Part shown: piece after piece, positions 24,805 through 34,086 of the stretch
Position numbering within the stretch: position 1 is the first letter of the stretch
Layout of the letters: each line of letters begins with the position of its first letter
Assembly: GCA_002406115.1 (NCBI GenBank)
Contig: DHNC01000014.1
Location: forward strand, 5,404-69,403
From: Christensenella sp. UBA4626
GTDB taxonomy: Bacteria > Bacillota > Clostridia > Christensenellales > UBA1242
Direction of reading: 5' to 3'
Length of the DNA stretch: 64,000 bases
Program-made: the position numbers and the translations under genes
Notes under the pieces: generated by a model
Told to the model about the DNA's origin: nothing
The model's input: only the letters and a program-made list of their open reading frames with translations
Databases searched by the model: none

Positions 24805-25329
24805 ATGGAATTCATCAAACGAATGAGAAAACGTGAAAATATTGAAATGGGGCTCAAAACAGCAATCGCTGCTTTTGCTTGCTTTTTGGCTATTATTTTG
24901 ATGTGCGGTATGATTTATTCAATCGGCATCAAATCATATATGAAATATGGCAAGGGTTCCATTGCTACAAACACTTCAACAATCGCTTATTGTGTGGAAG
25001 TGGAAGATGACAAATATTTTGTTTTGTACTATAACCCAGAAAATGGCAGTTCAAGATTGACCGCTAGTGCTATCACTGACTCAAACCTTAAATCAAAGGC
25101 AGAATGCACAAAAGAAGGGCTTGCTGTTAAAGAGGTTGTATTTGGTGCACCAAAAGCAAAAATCATTTTGGACGAATTTGTTGAAGGTTGGCACATTGCA
25201 ATCGTAGCAGTCATTGTCGCTGGCGTTATGGGATATTTTGTTTACAGATTTATCAAACTCAATTTGGACTATAAAAAGGTTGTTAAAAAGTTTGAAGAAA
25301 CTGGCGAAATCGAAATTGAAAACGTTTAG
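24805..25329 (+). CDS. Small protein with two membrane segments, unknown function
   Basis: The 174-aa protein has a charged N-terminus, a first hydrophobic helix (TAIAAFACFLAIILMCGMIYSI, residues about 19-40), an external or internal soluble stretch of about 90 residues rich in beta strands, and a second helix (IAIVAVIVAGVMGYFVYRFI, about 132-151) followed by a lysine- and glutamate-rich tail. The family is not recognised. AACGAGGTAG is the ribosome binding site. It is monocistronic, with a strong terminator 35 bp after the stop. Confidence 0.7.
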   Translation: MEFIKRMRKRENIEMGLKTAIAAFACFLAIILMCGMIYSIGIKSYMKYGKGSIATNTSTIAYCVEVEDDKYFVLYYNPENGSSRLTASAITDSNLKSKAECTKEGLAVKEVVFGAPKAKIILDEFVEGWHIAIVAVIVAGVMGYFVYRFIKLNLDYKKVVKKFEETGEIEIENV

Positions 25330-25363
25330 AGTTTTGCCGTTGATTAAAATATAATTTGATATT

Positions 25364-25391
25364 AAAAAAAGCATCAAACGATGCTTTTTTT
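25364..25391 (+). terminator. Terminator of the 24.8-kb membrane protein gene
   Basis: AAAAAAAGCATC pairs with GATGCTTTTTTT around an AAAC loop. Confidence 0.8.
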
Positions 25392-25482
25392 GTTGCCCTA
25401 ACATTAAATAAACCTATTTATTACTACATTTATAAATATGGTTTGTTGTGATTACAATAACAAAACAAAAGGATGACATCTT

Positions 25483-25704
25483 TTATTTTTTTTGCCTCAT
25501 ATCGTTTATCTCAACATTGGCTTGCTTTATCAGCGGCAAATAATCCTCCCACATATATTCCCTAATTGGGATTGGTTTGCTTGTGCTGAAATATAAAACC
25601 ATTGCGGGATAAATATGATGATATTCATCAAATATTGTAACACCAATCAATTGATTGGCTTTTATCAAACTTTTTGCTTTTGCGTGGAAATTAAAATATG
25701 CCAT
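25483..25704 (-). CDS. Small protein of unknown function whose start lies in a hairpin repeat
   Basis: The 73-aa product (MAYFNFHAKAKSLIKANQL...) looks like a small soluble alpha/beta protein; I do not recognise its family. Its start codon and first eight codons form the 3' arm of the first of three tandem 84-bp hairpin units, so translation could be affected by the fold. Near copies of the first codons (ATGACCTATTTTAATTT and ATGGCATTTACTTTTAATT) occur in the other two units but soon hit stop codons. No clear ribosome binding site is visible. It may be a real gene with a recruited start, or a frame that merely begins in the repeat. Confidence 0.55.
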   Translation of the reverse strand: MAYFNFHAKAKSLIKANQLIGVTIFDEYHHIYPAMVLYFSTSKPIPIREYMWEDYLPLIKQANVEINDMRQKK

Positions 25705-25913
25705 AATTTATTATGGACTAATTTTAAATTTTAATTTCCCTCGCTGCTTCTTGCACTGCTTCTATGCGAGCAAATTAAAATAGGTCATAATTTATTATGG
25801 ACAAATTTGCTATTTTAATTTCCCTCGCTTCTCCTTGCTCTGCTTTTATGCGAGTTAATTAAAAGTAAATGCCATATACGTAGTATATGCAAAATTATTT
25901 CAATTACCCTCGC
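25682..25913. repeat. Three tandem 84-bp long-hairpin repeats
   Basis: Hairpin units lie at 25682-25744, 25766-25828 and 25850-25913, spaced exactly 84 bp apart with 21-bp linkers of type TTCTYCTTGCNCTGCTTYTAT. Each unit has outer arms GCGAG(G/S)GAAATTAAAAT and its complement, and an inner dyad (CCATAAT/ATTATGG in the first two, CATATA/TATATG in the third). The inner dyad sequence differs in unit 3 but pairing is kept. The array sits between the addA stop and the small gene. Confidence 0.85.
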
Positions 25914-25933
25914 CTCTCACTGCCTAAAACGGA

Positions 25934-28900
25934 TTAGACAAGTTCGCCAGTATTTATTGAATAAATGTACATATGCTCAACAGTCTTGCCAAACGCTTTT
26001 TCGACAGCAAGTTTATATAGACGCAATTGTTCGGCATATTTTTCTTTCAAAATCTTTGCCTTTAAGGACGAAAATTTATAGTCTACAATATCAAAATGGT
26101 CGTCAAATTCAATCAACATATCAAGCACGCCTTGGACAAGCACTTTATCCTTTATCTCGCTTGAAACAAGGTCTTGATAAGGCAGATACATCATAAAATC
26201 CGCCTCTTTTTTTATGCTTTTTGCCCCGACCACCAATTTTGAAAGCACATCGTGAGCCATTTTTATTTTATCATAATCCACATCGTCAAAGTCTGTGTTT
26301 TTGAGATATGGTTGAGTTAAATCCAGCAACTCCAACGCTTTGTGATAATGCGTGCCAATCAGTGCCTTATCTTCTGACACGTCGTATTGACTTTTTGGCG
26401 TCAAATAGGTTTTTGTGTCAAAGCGAAGTTGTTCGGTTTGTTTTGTATTCAAACCTGTAACTGTGTTTTTGACCGAAATGGCAAATTTCTCTTTATTTTT
26501 ATATTCAAAATCCTTGCCCATTTGGCTTATTTCCACGTCAATTCCTGGGTTTGAAACAGTGTTTTCTTCCACGTCATCGTATGTTACAAATTTGCACAAA
26601 TCAAAATCCCTTTTGCCAGCCAAAAGCCCGGATTGATAGCAGGATAAAATCATGTTTAGATAACTTGTCTTTTTGATTTTTTCCGCCAGCATTTTTGGCG
26701 AATATTGCCCGGTTATTATGAGTTTGTTTTTTGCCCGAGTGAGTGCAACGTACAAAAGGCGTAACTCTTCCTTATATCCTTTGCTTGCGTTTTCAATTTT
26801 TATCGCATACTTTGGCAGACTATAAGATTTTTGCCTGTTGATTGGGTCGTAATAATTTACGCCCAAACCGATGTCTGCGTTGAAAGTTATATCGTCATGG
26901 TCCCGCAAATACGAGAACTGTTTGCTAGCGTTGAACAAGATGACAACGGGATACTCCAAACCTTTGCTTTTGTGGATTGTTTCAAACACCACGCTATCTT
27001 CGTTGTCCGCATCAAGATAGTCATTGCCACGGCTTACATTTGTTTCAATAACCGACACAAACTCTGCCAAACTTAAAGAATTTTCGACCGTCAGTTTTGC
27101 CAAAAATCGCTCTATCAATTTTAACTCTTTATCCCCAAACTTGGTTGCCAAAAGGTAGTTTTTAACCCCGCAATCGTCCAAAATATACCTTATGAGTTGA
27201 GAGTTATTGCAAGCGTAAGACCTCAATCTAATTTGTTCAAGTTTGTCAAATCCCAATTGCACATTTGGATTTGAAATGCTTGATTTCAAGTCCTGATAAA
27301 GGCTATTTTTTGCCCCAAGTTGCCTAATTGAAACAAAGTCATCAATCTGAAGCGGTGTCAATGCCATAAATGCCGCCAAATAGTCCACGTCGTCCGCAGT
27401 ATTGGTGAGGCATTTTAAAATCGAAAGCAAAAGTTTTACACCCTCGCTTGAACTGGTTTCCAACTTATTGTTTAAACTCAGCGGGATGCCGGCAAGCCTC
27501 AAAACCTCAATCAAAATTTTGGCATTTTCGTCATTTGTTGAGCGGGATAAAATTGCAATATCTTTATAACTCAATCGGCTGGTTTGCTTTGTTTTTGCGT
27601 CATAAAATTCATGCCCTATAAACTCTTCCGTAATCATTTTTGCAACCAATGCTGCCTCATATACTTTTGGATTTGAGATTTTTTCTTGCTCGTCGTTTTT
27701 GACGCTATACACGCCATAAGCAAACTGCTTTTCTTGCTCGTTGCTCACCAACACAATCGTTGGCTTATCATCCAGAATATCGTCACGGCGAGGCTCGATT
27801 TGCGAGGTGGATTTATAGTCAATATCAGCGGTGTATTTTGTCATAAGGTCAACAAAAATTTTGTTGATAAAATTCAACACAATCGGATTGCTGCGATAGT
27901 TTATATTCATATCAAAAGCCTGACCCGAACCGACATCCAATTTGAAAGTATTATATTTTTGCAAAAACCATTCCGGACTTGACCCTCTGAACCCATAAAT
28001 GGATTGTTTTACGTCCCCGACCGTGAAAACTTTTGTGTTTTTGCCCGCAATTTGCGACATAATTTTGTCCTGCAACGGGTTCACGTCTTGATATTCGTCA
28101 ATGAAGATATATTCATATCTTTGTTGCAACTCCTGCCTTACCCTATCGTTTGACAAAAGTTCCAACATCTTGCGTGACATATCGTTAAAATCCATCAAAT
28201 TATTTTTGGTTTTTATGTTTTGATAATTTTGGATAAACAACTCCAAAACGTCAACAAAATATCCAAAATATTTTGCAATTGCCTCGTTGTGAAGGTCGTA
28301 ATCCGGGGTTATTCCATTTTCTTGCAACTTTTTTGCAAACTCTTTAAAGTCTTTTATCTCCTGATTAGTGTCCGCAAGAGATTGAAATTCTTTAACCTGT
28401 TTTGTGGTGAAATTTTGCAAATCAATTGTCTGCAAGGCCATCAAGTTTGATTTGAGCATTATTGCCACATTGATTTTGTTCAACTCATCAATATTGTGCT
28501 GGATAATTTGCCTTACATCTTGTGGATAAGCGCCATAGCATTGCTGGCAAGTTGAAATCAAATCCTGGCACTTTTTGATGATAAATCTGTTTACAATCTG
28601 TTCACTTTTTTGATTTGTTAAATACTCATCCTTTGCGTCCAAAATAAAGGCAACATAATCCTCCAAATTTACAATATCGTTATACGTGTCGATAACCTGT
28701 TGCTCCAAATTTGAAAAATTCCTTGCATTTCCGCCAAACAAATCCAAAAGGACGGCAGTTTTTTCTTTATCCTTGCTTATTGTGTCAATCGCCTGTTTTA
28801 TGGCACGATTTATATAATAATCCCTGGTTGTGTCCGAAATAATTTCCATGTTTGGGCTGAGATTAAGTTCGTAAAAATATTTTTTAATGGTCTTGGAATT

Positions 28901-29242
28901 AAAACCGTCGATTGTATCAATGCTTGCGGTTTGCAACTCGTCAATTTTGCCCAAAATTTCCATTTTCTTTGCTTCAATTTCAGCTGGGGTGAAATTTGGT
29001 GAGTTTTCACATTCATTTAATTTGTCTTTCAATTTGGCAACCAAACGGTCTTTCATTTCGGTGGCTGCAAGCACGGTGAATGTCACAACCAACAAAGACG
29101 AAATTGGCACTTGTTTTTCAATTATTAGGTTGGCAATTTTTTCAATCATAACTGTCGTTTTGCCGCTGCCGGCGCCCGCACTTACCAACTGATTTTTTGC
29201 CTCGCTGCTGATTATGCTTTGTTGTATTGGCTCAAATTTCAT
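25934..29242 (-). CDS. addA: ATP-dependent helicase/nuclease subunit A
   Basis: The 1102-aa protein is a UvrD-type helicase with a RecB-family nuclease at the end. The P-loop is SAGAGSGKTTVMIEKI near residues 20-34, helicase motifs include YIFIDEYQDVNPLQ, VGDVKQSIYGFRG, ETIHKSKGLEYPVVI and LLYVALTRAKNKLIITG, and the C-terminal nuclease carries VQGVLDMLIEFDDHFDIVDYKFSS (D-x(n)-DYK). With AddB it resects double-strand breaks until it meets Chi. It overlaps the addB stop by 4 bp with a GGAGGCG ribosome binding site inside addB. It is somewhat shorter than B. subtilis AddA (about 1230). Confidence 0.96.
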   Translation of the reverse strand: MKFEPIQQSIISSEAKNQLVSAGAGSGKTTVMIEKIANLIIEKQVPISSLLVVTFTVLAATEMKDRLVAKLKDKLNECENSPNFTPAEIEAKKMEILGKIDELQTASIDTIDGFNSKTIKKYFYELNLSPNMEIISDTTRDYYINRAIKQAIDTISKDKEKTAVLLDLFGGNARNFSNLEQQVIDTYNDIVNLEDYVAFILDAKDEYLTNQKSEQIVNRFIIKKCQDLISTCQQCYGAYPQDVRQIIQHNIDELNKINVAIMLKSNLMALQTIDLQNFTTKQVKEFQSLADTNQEIKDFKEFAKKLQENGITPDYDLHNEAIAKYFGYFVDVLELFIQNYQNIKTKNNLMDFNDMSRKMLELLSNDRVRQELQQRYEYIFIDEYQDVNPLQDKIMSQIAGKNTKVFTVGDVKQSIYGFRGSSPEWFLQKYNTFKLDVGSGQAFDMNINYRSNPIVLNFINKIFVDLMTKYTADIDYKSTSQIEPRRDDILDDKPTIVLVSNEQEKQFAYGVYSVKNDEQEKISNPKVYEAALVAKMITEEFIGHEFYDAKTKQTSRLSYKDIAILSRSTNDENAKILIEVLRLAGIPLSLNNKLETSSSEGVKLLLSILKCLTNTADDVDYLAAFMALTPLQIDDFVSIRQLGAKNSLYQDLKSSISNPNVQLGFDKLEQIRLRSYACNNSQLIRYILDDCGVKNYLLATKFGDKELKLIERFLAKLTVENSLSLAEFVSVIETNVSRGNDYLDADNEDSVVFETIHKSKGLEYPVVILFNASKQFSYLRDHDDITFNADIGLGVNYYDPINRQKSYSLPKYAIKIENASKGYKEELRLLYVALTRAKNKLIITGQYSPKMLAEKIKKTSYLNMILSCYQSGLLAGKRDFDLCKFVTYDDVEENTVSNPGIDVEISQMGKDFEYKNKEKFAISVKNTVTGLNTKQTEQLRFDTKTYLTPKSQYDVSEDKALIGTHYHKALELLDLTQPYLKNTDFDDVDYDKIKMAHDVLSKLVVGAKSIKKEADFMMYLPYQDLVSSEIKDKVLVQGVLDMLIEFDDHFDIVDYKFSSLKAKILKEKYAEQLRLYKLAVEKAFGKTVEHMYIYSINTGELV

Positions 29243-32232
29243 GCTTCGCCTCCTTCAAAACTTTTGCTGGAAATATTTTTTGCTTTACGCTCCGCCACTC
29301 CGTTGCAATTTTTTAAGCAAATATGGCTGTATGGGCAAGAGTTACAAGGCGAACTAACTTGTGATGGCGATGGCAAAACAAAGCCCGATTTGATTTCTTC
29401 AATCGCTTGCGTTGACACAATTTTTGAATAGTCTTTAAGGCTTTTCATTTCGCTTGGTTGCAATTCTTTGTCGCTATATTTCCTTGCAATATTGTCTTTT
29501 GACATCGTCACATTCACAATATCACTCTTTTGCCCCGGCGTTAGCCTTGTATCCAAATTTTTAACCACATTTTCGGTGTTTTCAAAAAATCCTTTGATTG
29601 AATAACTGCTTTTATCCGTCGTGTAAACATTGTGAAGAGGCATATAAAACTCACCAACAACTGGCTTTTTCATCACATTTTCCATTGCACAGGCGTACAA
29701 AAACAATTGCAATTTGTTGCCATAATATAGTTCTTTTAAACTAGCCTCCGCCCTGCCAGTTTTGTAGTCAATAATCCTAAGCCCGTCCTCACTTTCGTCC
29801 ACACGGTCAATTGCACCGGTCAAGCTTGTTCCATTTAAATCCAAGGCGGTTTTGCCGTCAAACCTAAACTCAAATTTGAATGGTTTGAAATTGCAATTTT
29901 GGTCGATGTAATCAACTCCATTCAACACTCGAACCATTTCATCAATAAGGTTTAAAAGCAAAGGACTATCAATTTTAAGTTTAAGCCTATCATCCTTTTC
30001 GACTGCCGCAAACACCTGATTTTTTGCAAATTGATACAAATCGCCAACCTTTTTGTTTGCTTTGTAATAGTTAAAAAGTGCCATGTGCAAAATATTGCCG
30101 GTATCCACTGGCAAAATGTCGTTTTGAAGGCGTGGTTGAATTTTTAAAGCGTTGTTTAAGAAATAATTGAATGGACATCTAAAATAATTTTCCAACTTGC
30201 TGGCAGAAATTGACGTAAACGCAAGTTTTTGTCTACTTTCTTGGTTTATCTGACGCAAATCTTTTTGCTTTACAAAATCCGAACCGATTTTGGTGTTATA
30301 TAGCAAGTTCTTTTCAATATAATCCTGCCTTGACAACGCAACAAATGGGTCATCAAAATTAAATTTTGGCTTGATTGATTGAGCCCCAAATGCCGATTTT
30401 TTGAATAGTTTAATGCAAAGTTCTTTTATCAACTCGCTTGGCGTGTGATTATAACTGATTGTCAAATTGGATTTAAACATCAAGCATGAATTATACAGCC
30501 TCAAACGTGCAAGTTTGTTGATATGGTTGATTGTTGGCGCAAGTTTGTGCGAAAAACTGAGTTGAGCAATTTCACTGTCAACAATTATGCCGCAGTCACT
30601 TTTAAACGCTGGTGCATTTTCGGTTGTGCAATTGACGATGTATAAATTTTCAAATCTTTCACAAAAGTTGTTTGCGTCAACGATTTTGACAGCATCCAAA
30701 GTTAAAGGAAGATTTGCAATTTGCGTCACTTGCCCAAGCCTAAACACGATGTCATACACTTGTTGCATGGCTGCATTTGGATAAAATTTTTCAACCTCAT
30801 CAAAGATTGTCTTTATGGTTTCCAATGATTTTTTAAGCAAAATCTGTTTGTCAAAAAGGTCGGTTTTGCCCGTCAAATCTTGGATTATATCTTCAAACTT
30901 CAATTCCTCAAAAGCATTGTAGAAGATGTCTTTAATTTGGCTTGTTGAGGCGGATGTTAAATCAAATTTAAACAAAAATTCAACCAAAGCGTCTTTTGTT
31001 TGGTTCATCTCGCCCATATCAAATTTGTGTGTCAGCCTACCTTTAAAATCAATCAGAACAAGTTTTTCAATCAGTTTTTGTTTATCCTCTTGCTCTGAGA
31101 TAAAGAAAGGTGAATTTATTATATCAATCAGATGAGAGAGTTCTTGCGGCTCAATGTTATATCTAAAAATATCGCAAACAAACCTAAACAAGGCGGTTTC
31201 GCTCAAGTTTAAATTTGTGTCGAGATAAAAATTTATATCATACTTTTTAAAAATCTGTTTGGCAATTTCAACATAGTTTTCAATCCCAAAAACCGCCACC
31301 CCAAATTGTGAATAATTTGCCCCAAGAAGCACTTTTTTGCGGATATCTCGTGCAACAAAATCCAACTCATCCAGCACGTCCTTGCAGGCGTTAACGTTTA
31401 CCCGATTTTCCTCTTCAAACTGCGCCGGTTTTATGCCAAACAAATTGTTTTGCAAAAACAGTTTTAAATTGTCTGTTTGCAATGTCTTTGTTTCTGCCTC
31501 AAACGGCAACGAACAAGTGTACGCAATGTTTTTAAGTTGGCTTGCCACCTCATCATTATATAAATGTTGGTTGTTAGACTTGGCAAAATAGTTGATAATA
31601 TTGACTTTGTTGTGGTAAGCCAAACACTCAATTGCAGTGTATTCAACCGCTGTAAAATCGTCAAAGCCGACAAACAAGAGATTTTCATTTTTATATGTTT
31701 TGTCCAAATTTAAGCAGCACAGCAAAAATTGATCCGAAGCATCCAAAAGTCCAGCTTTATTTTGCTCGTATTGCTGATAAATTAAGGCAAGGTCCAAAAT
31801 TTTATCCCTAAGTTGGCTGTTTGTGTTTTGAAATTTGAACATCTCTTCAAAATTTATCTTGGAAGATTTCAGTTGAGCGATAGTGTTGTAAATTTCCTCC
31901 GCATAACTGAAAGAATAATTTTTGTTTTTAAGCACTTTCAAATTTTGGAAGTTGTCCATCAAAATCTTGTGGATTAAAACTATGCTGCCAATTTTGCTGA
32001 TTTGTTTTGACTTGTCCACTGGATAATTTTTTTTGACAAACCTATCCAGCGTGCACACTTTAAGCGAAAAACTCGCCTGCAAATTAAGGCTTTCAAAAAT
32101 ATGTTTTTCCATAAACAAACTGAGTTTGTCTGGCACAATAATCGTCGCACCGGAAATGGCATATTCCTTGCAAAAAGCAGTCACATAAGCAAGTGACTCG
32201 TCCATTGATGGCAAATTGACAACTTTTATCAT
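29239..32232 (-). CDS. addB: ATP-dependent helicase/nuclease subunit B
   Basis: The 997-aa protein matches AddB: an inactive-type helicase N-terminal half and a C-terminal nuclease with GAIDRVDESEDGLRIIDYKTG. Four cysteines typical of the AddB 4Fe-4S cluster are present: one in YFRCPFNYFL near residue 690 and C-x2-C-x5-C at 963, 966 and 972. The cluster staples the nuclease domain. AddB is first in the operon. Its ATG is 7 nt after a good -10 box and has no ribosome binding site, pointing to a leaderless mRNA. Confidence 0.93.
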   Translation of the reverse strand: MIKVVNLPSMDESLAYVTAFCKEYAISGATIIVPDKLSLFMEKHIFESLNLQASFSLKVCTLDRFVKKNYPVDKSKQISKIGSIVLIHKILMDNFQNLKVLKNKNYSFSYAEEIYNTIAQLKSSKINFEEMFKFQNTNSQLRDKILDLALIYQQYEQNKAGLLDASDQFLLCCLNLDKTYKNENLLFVGFDDFTAVEYTAIECLAYHNKVNIINYFAKSNNQHLYNDEVASQLKNIAYTCSLPFEAETKTLQTDNLKLFLQNNLFGIKPAQFEEENRVNVNACKDVLDELDFVARDIRKKVLLGANYSQFGVAVFGIENYVEIAKQIFKKYDINFYLDTNLNLSETALFRFVCDIFRYNIEPQELSHLIDIINSPFFISEQEDKQKLIEKLVLIDFKGRLTHKFDMGEMNQTKDALVEFLFKFDLTSASTSQIKDIFYNAFEELKFEDIIQDLTGKTDLFDKQILLKKSLETIKTIFDEVEKFYPNAAMQQVYDIVFRLGQVTQIANLPLTLDAVKIVDANNFCERFENLYIVNCTTENAPAFKSDCGIIVDSEIAQLSFSHKLAPTINHINKLARLRLYNSCLMFKSNLTISYNHTPSELIKELCIKLFKKSAFGAQSIKPKFNFDDPFVALSRQDYIEKNLLYNTKIGSDFVKQKDLRQINQESRQKLAFTSISASKLENYFRCPFNYFLNNALKIQPRLQNDILPVDTGNILHMALFNYYKANKKVGDLYQFAKNQVFAAVEKDDRLKLKIDSPLLLNLIDEMVRVLNGVDYIDQNCNFKPFKFEFRFDGKTALDLNGTSLTGAIDRVDESEDGLRIIDYKTGRAEASLKELYYGNKLQLFLYACAMENVMKKPVVGEFYMPLHNVYTTDKSSYSIKGFFENTENVVKNLDTRLTPGQKSDIVNVTMSKDNIARKYSDKELQPSEMKSLKDYSKIVSTQAIEEIKSGFVLPSPSQVSSPCNSCPYSHICLKNCNGVAERKAKNISSKSFEGGEA

Positions 32233-32238
32233 ATCGAC

Positions 32239-32267
32239 ATTTTATCACATATTTTTGCTTTTAGCAA
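32239..32267 (-). promoter_or_regulatory. addBA promoter, leaderless geometry
   Basis: On the minus strand TTGCTA (32262-32267) and TAAAAT (32239-32244) have a 17-bp spacer. The addB ATG begins 7 nt downstream of the -10 box. Confidence 0.7.
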
Positions 32268-32368
32268 ACTATTTGTTTTGCGATGAGATTTTCAAATTTC
32301 CAAATTTTGTAAACATATTTTATGAATATCAAAACGTATGCTGCACACAATACCAATGGAGGTGCTAG

Positions 32369-32533
32369 ATGTCTAAAACAAAACAATGGAAACCTGGTGA
32401 AACAGTGCCACAATCAGCATCATATGTAGCATATGATAGCGAAGGACACAATGGCGGTAGTTTGTACCTTGAAAAAGGCAAAAGATTCCCCGCAACCCAA
32501 CACTCAGGTAGCTATTACACTTTAGGTGAATAG
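32369..32533 (+). CDS. YjzC-like small protein
   Basis: The 54-codon gene encodes MSKTKQWKPGETVPQSASYV and continues through GHNGGSLYLEKGKRFPATQHSG. The K-PG---P-SG-Y and --LEKG-RFP pattern resembles the short YjzC family of Bacillota, whose function is unknown. TGGAGGTGCT gives a strong ribosome binding site and a hairpin terminator follows 30 bp after the stop, so the gene is an independent, probably well expressed unit. Confidence 0.8.
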   Translation: MSKTKQWKPGETVPQSASYVAYDSEGHNGGSLYLEKGKRFPATQHSGSYYTLGE

Positions 32534-32561
32534 TACGCCAAAAGGTCAATAACGACCTAAC

Positions 32562-32602
32562 AAAAAGCAGCATGGCAAGTTATCAGACCCATGCTGTTTT
32601 TT
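32562..32602 (+). terminator. Terminator of the YjzC-like gene
   Basis: AAAAAGCAGCATGG pairs with CCATGCTGTTTTTT around a 13-base loop. Confidence 0.8.
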
Positions 32603-32730
32603 AATACGCTTTAGATTAAAACAATTTATGAGTATTGGCGAAATAAAGGGGTTTATTGTTTTTTGTCAAGCAAACGCTTTTACGCCAACAACAAAACTTA
32701 ACTTTTTGCAAATTTTCCTTTCACATTGTG

Positions 32731-32759
32731 TTGACATTGTTTTTTTTATTTGTTATACT
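32731..32759 (+). promoter_or_regulatory. tRNA-Ser promoter
   Basis: TTGACA (32731-32736) and TATACT (32754-32759) with a 17-bp spacer lie about 28 bp before the tRNA. Confidence 0.8.
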
Positions 32760-32787
32760 AGCATTGTTTTTAATTTAGTTCGACCTT

Positions 32788-32878
32788 GGAGAGTTACTCA
32801 AGAGGTCGAAGAGGCGTCCCTGCTAAGGATGTAGGCGTCGAAAGGCGCGCGAGGGTTCAAATCCCTCACTCTCCGCCA
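32788..32878 (+). tRNA. tRNA-Ser (GCT)
   Basis: The 91-nt sequence has a GGAGAGT/ACTCTCC acceptor stem, anticodon loop CTGCTAA (anticodon GCT), a long variable arm (GTAGGCGTCGAAAGGCGCGC region) as expected for serine, T arm GAGGG-TTCAAAT-CCCTC, discriminator G and encoded CCA. It reads AGC/AGU codons. It is flanked by its own promoter and terminator. Confidence 0.96.
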
Positions 32879-32898
32879 ATGTTGATTAAATTAAAGAT

Positions 32899-32922
32899 AC
32901 ACACCGTTTGGTGTGTTTTTTT
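32899..32922 (+). terminator. tRNA-Ser terminator
   Basis: ACACACC-GTTT-GGTGTGT followed by T residues. Confidence 0.8.
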
Positions 32923-33147
32923 ATGCACTTAAACGCTTTTGTTTTTGCCTTATATGCTTTAAATTTGCCTTTTTGCTAAGCAATGTATGCGAAGTTTAAC
33001 CTGTGCCTTGTTGTATCGACTTGCATAATCATTGCATTACCAGTTGTGTAAAATGCAAATTTAATTTGTTTTCCTATTTTGATTGCCAATGATAACTTTG
33101 TTGCGTTTAAAAACAAAAAATGCTATCATATTTTTATTGGAGGGATT

Positions 33148-33783
33148 ATGCAAAAACCAAAAATCATAACTATCGAGGACCCTTTGTTTGGCCTTGGCAA
33201 AAGCAGATATTTGAAATTCTTAAACTCTGCCGCCCCAATTTGCAATTTGACCGCAAAAGTGGAAATAACAAATTTGGTTAAAAGGAAACAAAATCACAAA
33301 CTTAATGCCATGCTAGTTTTCTGCATTCAAAATGTTGCGCAAAAAATTGAAGGCTGTCATTTTGAAATTGTTGACGAAGCACACGTTCAATATTTCCCGC
33401 TGTGTTGCACAAATATTGTGATGTATGGCAAGGACGGGCTTTTGTACTATGTCAGCGTGCCTTATTGCAAAGATTTCAAAACTTACGAAAAAAAGTATAT
33501 TGAAAACTGCGACGACGCCTACAACAACTGTCACCATGTTTATGTTCCGGATCAAGCGTTGACGGCAACCAGTGCAATTATTCAGTATGAGATTGAAAGT
33601 TATTCCTCTGGCTACACCGACGATTTTATGCGTCCATTTTTGGTTTGGGGCAAATATTCCACGATTGAGGACAAAAATTATTTAAGCATAAGTTTTAGGT
33701 TTCATCACGGCTTTTTTGACGGTAAAGATATTGCAACTTTTTACAATTTGCTTCAACAAGAAATTGATAATTTTAAAGACTAA
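33148..33783 (+). CDS. Chloramphenicol acetyltransferase-like O-acetyltransferase
   Basis: The 211-aa protein matches the CAT fold: the catalytic histidine is in SFRFHHGFFDGKDIATF near residue 190 (HHxxxDG), and the region PFLVWGKYS matches the family before it. The N-terminus is more divergent than true CatA enzymes, which start with a conserved aromatic-rich segment. Many CAT-like proteins in Clostridia chromosomes do not confer resistance and probably acetylate other compounds. The start at 33148 is selected for TTGGAGGG upstream; an in-frame ATG at 33079 lacks one. Confidence 0.78.
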   Translation: MQKPKIITIEDPLFGLGKSRYLKFLNSAAPICNLTAKVEITNLVKRKQNHKLNAMLVFCIQNVAQKIEGCHFEIVDEAHVQYFPLCCTNIVMYGKDGLLYYVSVPYCKDFKTYEKKYIENCDDAYNNCHHVYVPDQALTATSAIIQYEIESYSSGYTDDFMRPFLVWGKYSTIEDKNYLSISFRFHHGFFDGKDIATFYNLLQQEIDNFKD

Positions 33784-34086
33784 TCAAATAGATTTCAAAT
33801 ATTAAATAATTTTCAAGTCTAATTTAAATTATTTTTATTATTCAATAACACACTAAATTTTAAAAAAACATATCAAAAAATTTAATTTTTAAAAAAAAAT
33901 TACTAAAATGCAATAATTTTTGCATTTTTTTAATATTTTTTGTGTTTTTTATATTTTATTTTAAATTTTTATTATCCATAAATTTTTATTTTTTCATATT
34001 CCATTTTTTTTATTTTCTTTGCAAAATTAAGGCATTCACATTTTTTATTGCACAATCATTTATAAAACAAAAAGAAAGGAATTGAT
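33784..34086. other. AT-rich intergenic region
   Basis: About 300 bp of very AT-rich DNA without a reading frame, clear dyad or riboswitch-like structure. It precedes the lysine pathway genes; I looked for a lysine riboswitch pattern and did not find one. The last 15 bp carry the asd ribosome binding site AAAGAAAGGAA. Confidence 0.6.

Noticed and set aside
25682..25913. CRISPR array
   Set aside because: The 84-bp units repeat with linkers that are nearly the same in every unit, so there are no unique spacers, and no cas gene is nearby.
32628..32834. A 68-codon plus-strand frame
   Set aside because: It overlaps the tRNA-Ser promoter and the 5' half of the tRNA.
33784..34086. Lysine riboswitch upstream of asd-dapA
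   Set aside because: The AT-rich DNA shows none of the conserved stems of the L-box, and no terminator hairpin is present.
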